Below, one piece after another: positions 62,721-64,000 of a stretch of DNA of 64,000 bases. The stretch comes from Mammaliicoccus sciuri (GTDB lineage: Bacteria; Bacillota; Bacilli; Staphylococcales; Staphylococcaceae): the NCBI RefSeq assembly GCF_025561425.1, contig NZ_CP094824.1, positions 2,790,001 through 2,854,000 on the forward strand, in the 5' to 3' direction. A program made the position numbers and the translations under genes. How positions within the stretch are numbered: the stretch's first letter is position 1; every line of letters begins with the position of its first letter. The notes under the pieces were generated by a model. It did not search any database. It saw only the letters and a list, made by a program, of their open reading frames with translations, and was not told where the DNA came from.

Positions 62721-62796
62721 TCCTGTAAATTGATTACTTTCATTATAGCTTAATTTATTATCAATTTACTGTGTCTGTTATTCAGTCTAGCATCAT

Positions 62797-63471
62797 CTAT
62801 TTGTTGTCATTAGATGGCTCCTTTAAATTATAAATATAACAAAAATCTACAAAAAGATCTGTTAATAATACATCATCTTTAATTATATTCTCTAGATATT
62901 CTCCATGACATTTACGAATTTTCAATCCACTCCCACATAAACACTCTAAATGACCTCTATATTTCTCTTTAAATAATAACAGCGCAAATTTTTTAAATAA
63001 TTCTTCATCAACATTCCATTTTTCAAGATAATATTCTAACATTCCCACTCTGCCATGTGACCTCTTACCAAATGGGTATTGTTTATATCGTCCAAACCAT
63101 TCTAAGGAAAAAAAGAACGAATGAAAAAACTTATTTATAAAATTCAAAACGGTGGGTTTTAATCTTAAAAACGATCTGACCTCCGTATAAGCAGCTAAAC
63201 AAATGCTACCATCTGGATTTACATGTTCCATATCAGATGGAATATCTTCAATAAATAATTTAATATCTGATTGAGGGAAATTTTTATAGATATGTATCAC
63301 GATGTTTTTGGAGTTTGAATACCTAGTGCTAGCGTAAGATACATCATAATTATATTGGCCTTTTAAAATAAATTTTTCTTCATCTTCACATAGTATTAAA
63401 TTAGGTTGGTGAATCATTAATTCATCAATTTGTTGATGTAAATTTGTGATAATATTTATTCTCCCTTCCAT
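62797..63471 (-). CDS. E2-like protein of a short type II CBASS operon
   Basis: A 224-aa protein with a UBC-like E2 fold signature: EHVNPDGSICLAAYTE places the predicted catalytic cysteine at residue 91 after His83. A C-terminal Cys/His cluster (CLCGSGLKIRKCHG, residues 177-190) resembles a SEC-C zinc motif. In single-E2 CBASS the E2 conjugates the C-terminus of the cognate CD-NTase. Its ATG lies inside the 3' end of the CD-NTase gene (16-nt overlap), so the two are coupled. Assignment is from motif plus partner. Confidence 0.78.
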   Translation of the reverse strand: MEGRINIITNLHQQIDELMIHQPNLILCEDEEKFILKGQYNYDVSYASTRYSNSKNIVIHIYKNFPQSDIKLFIEDIPSDMEHVNPDGSICLAAYTEVRSFLRLKPTVLNFINKFFHSFFFSLEWFGRYKQYPFGKRSHGRVGMLEYYLEKWNVDEELFKKFALLLFKEKYRGHLECLCGSGLKIRKCHGEYLENIIKDDVLLTDLFVDFCYIYNLKEPSNDNK

Positions 63472-64000
63472 GGTTTAATTTCACTAACATCATTTTCATT
63501 AGTATCTGAACTTACAGGGAGATGTAGCTCATTACGAACTTCTTGTTCAAATTTTCTAGTTTCAATATTTAATAAATATTTTTCAATATGATTTAACCAA
63601 TCAATCATTGATTCATGGTGTTTGCGAGTCCAACCATAATTTATCACTTCAGAACTATCAATCGGATTTATTATATTAACCCCATGCATAATTGGGATTG
63701 CACCTTTCTTATATCCATTAATAAAGATATTAATTATCTCATCCACACTCAAGTTATCTTCATGTTCAACAGCACTAGCAACTAATGATGTTAATAAAAA
63801 CGTAGAAGGTTTATAACGTTGATTAGTTTTACGCTCATAATAAACATCACGAATTCTTTTTAATAGCTGAACTGATCTCTGTAGGCTAGAACGATAAAGG
63901 TAAGTTGGTATTTCCTCTGCTGAAGCATACAAACCTCTCAACTCATATAGTAATCTACTTCTCTGTTGGATTATCTGTGACTCACTCATATGTCTATTAC
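63456..64000 (-). CDS. C-terminal part of a CBASS CD-NTase (cGAS-like)
   Basis: The frame is open to the right edge and ends at 63456. It contains RSSLQRSVQLLKRIRDVYYE and KPSTFLLTSLVASAVEHE, the helical region typical of CD-NTases after the nucleotidyltransferase core; the core itself lies outside the window. The ATG at 63989 is probably internal. The protein ends in PWKGE, with a glycine before the last residue, of interest because E2 partners process and conjugate the CD-NTase C-terminus. The effector would be upstream, beyond the edge. Confidence 0.75.
   Translation of the reverse strand, partial: NRHMSESQIIQQRSRLLYELRGLYASAEEIPTYLYRSSLQRSVQLLKRIRDVYYERKTNQRYKPSTFLLTSLVASAVEHEDNLSVDEIINIFINGYKKGAIPIMHGVNIINPIDSSEVINYGWTRKHHESMIDWLNHIEKYLLNIETRKFEQEVRNELHLPVSSDTNENDVSEIKPWKGE

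Larger units (their letters stand above)
61472..62778 (-). mobile_element. Decayed IS3-family element (IS150-like)
   Basis: Ends carry the 14-bp inverted repeats ACGGACACAGTAAA (61472-61485) and its complement at 62765-62778 with one mismatch. It encodes OrfA and a broken OrfB on the minus strand. A 15-bp inverted repeat (CCTCGCGATTCATAT at 61516-61530 with 61551-61565) lies at the OrfB end. No target duplication was recognised. Confidence 0.83.

Overview
The window comes from a low-GC Gram-positive chromosome of the Staphylococcaceae. The order tmk – Orn/Lys/Arg decarboxylase – rrn operon – recR – ebfC – dnaX – SRP RNA – tre operon is the staphylococcal housekeeping order. LytM, HypR/MerA, GtfA/GtfB, SprG/SprF-type toxin–antitoxin loci and IS431 also point there. 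A Staphylococcus or Mammaliicoccus species fits; I cannot settle the species from this sequence.

Layout. 0–2.4 kb: a partial gene (holB-like?), darA, tmk and a PLP-dependent decarboxylase. 2.5–2.9 kb: a frameshifted acetyltransferase. 2.9–8.3 kb: an rRNA operon on the minus strand (16S, tRNA-Ile, 23S, 5S) with a clear promoter and terminator. 8.4–13 kb: patatin-like lipase, recR, ebfC, dnaX, an acetyltransferase and the large SRP RNA. 13–17 kb: the trehalose operon treP-treC-treR with an intact operator but an in-frame stop in both treP and treC. 17–20.7 kb: a muropeptide-recycling cluster (ykfA-ykfB-ykfC) facing a cytoplasmic class-A-beta-lactamase-like hydrolase. 20.9–21.2 kb: tandem hairpin repeats.

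21.2–46.9 kb is bounded by two nearly identical IS256-family copies in opposite orientation. Between them lie a truncated DUF4011-type helicase, two type I toxin–antitoxin loci, a broken LysR regulator and broken GntP permease beside an intact 3-hydroxybutyrate-dehydrogenase-like SDR and a lipocalin-like protein, a second hairpin repeat array, a deleted SSS symporter, a flavin monooxygenase, an AraC-controlled sugar ABC operon with a cre site, a remnant of the accessory Sec glycosylation genes cut by IS431, a lipase-like hydrolase, a DHA2 efflux pump and a dihydrouridine synthase. 46.9–55.7 kb: a truncated second SDR, a KtrB/TrkH potassium channel subunit, arsRBC, hypR-merA with hypR broken, a LytM-type endopeptidase and two gene remnants.

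55.7–64 kb looks recently acquired. It holds a stand-alone RadC/JAB protein, an IS110 element, an operon of a WYL-domain regulator followed by six small and mostly membrane proteins of no recognised function, an orphan gene, a decayed IS3 element, and at the right edge the end of a short type II CBASS operon (CD-NTase C-terminus plus a single E2-like protein).

Two themes recur. First, gene decay: at least six genes carry single in-frame stops and several more carry 1-nt frameshifts, mostly in catabolic, regulatory and mobile genes. Second, the intergenic repeats form hairpins whose arms change together between repeat sub-families. The best candidate for an undescribed system is the WYL-led operon at 57.9–60.9 kb. 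The repeat families are the best candidate for undescribed non-coding structure.
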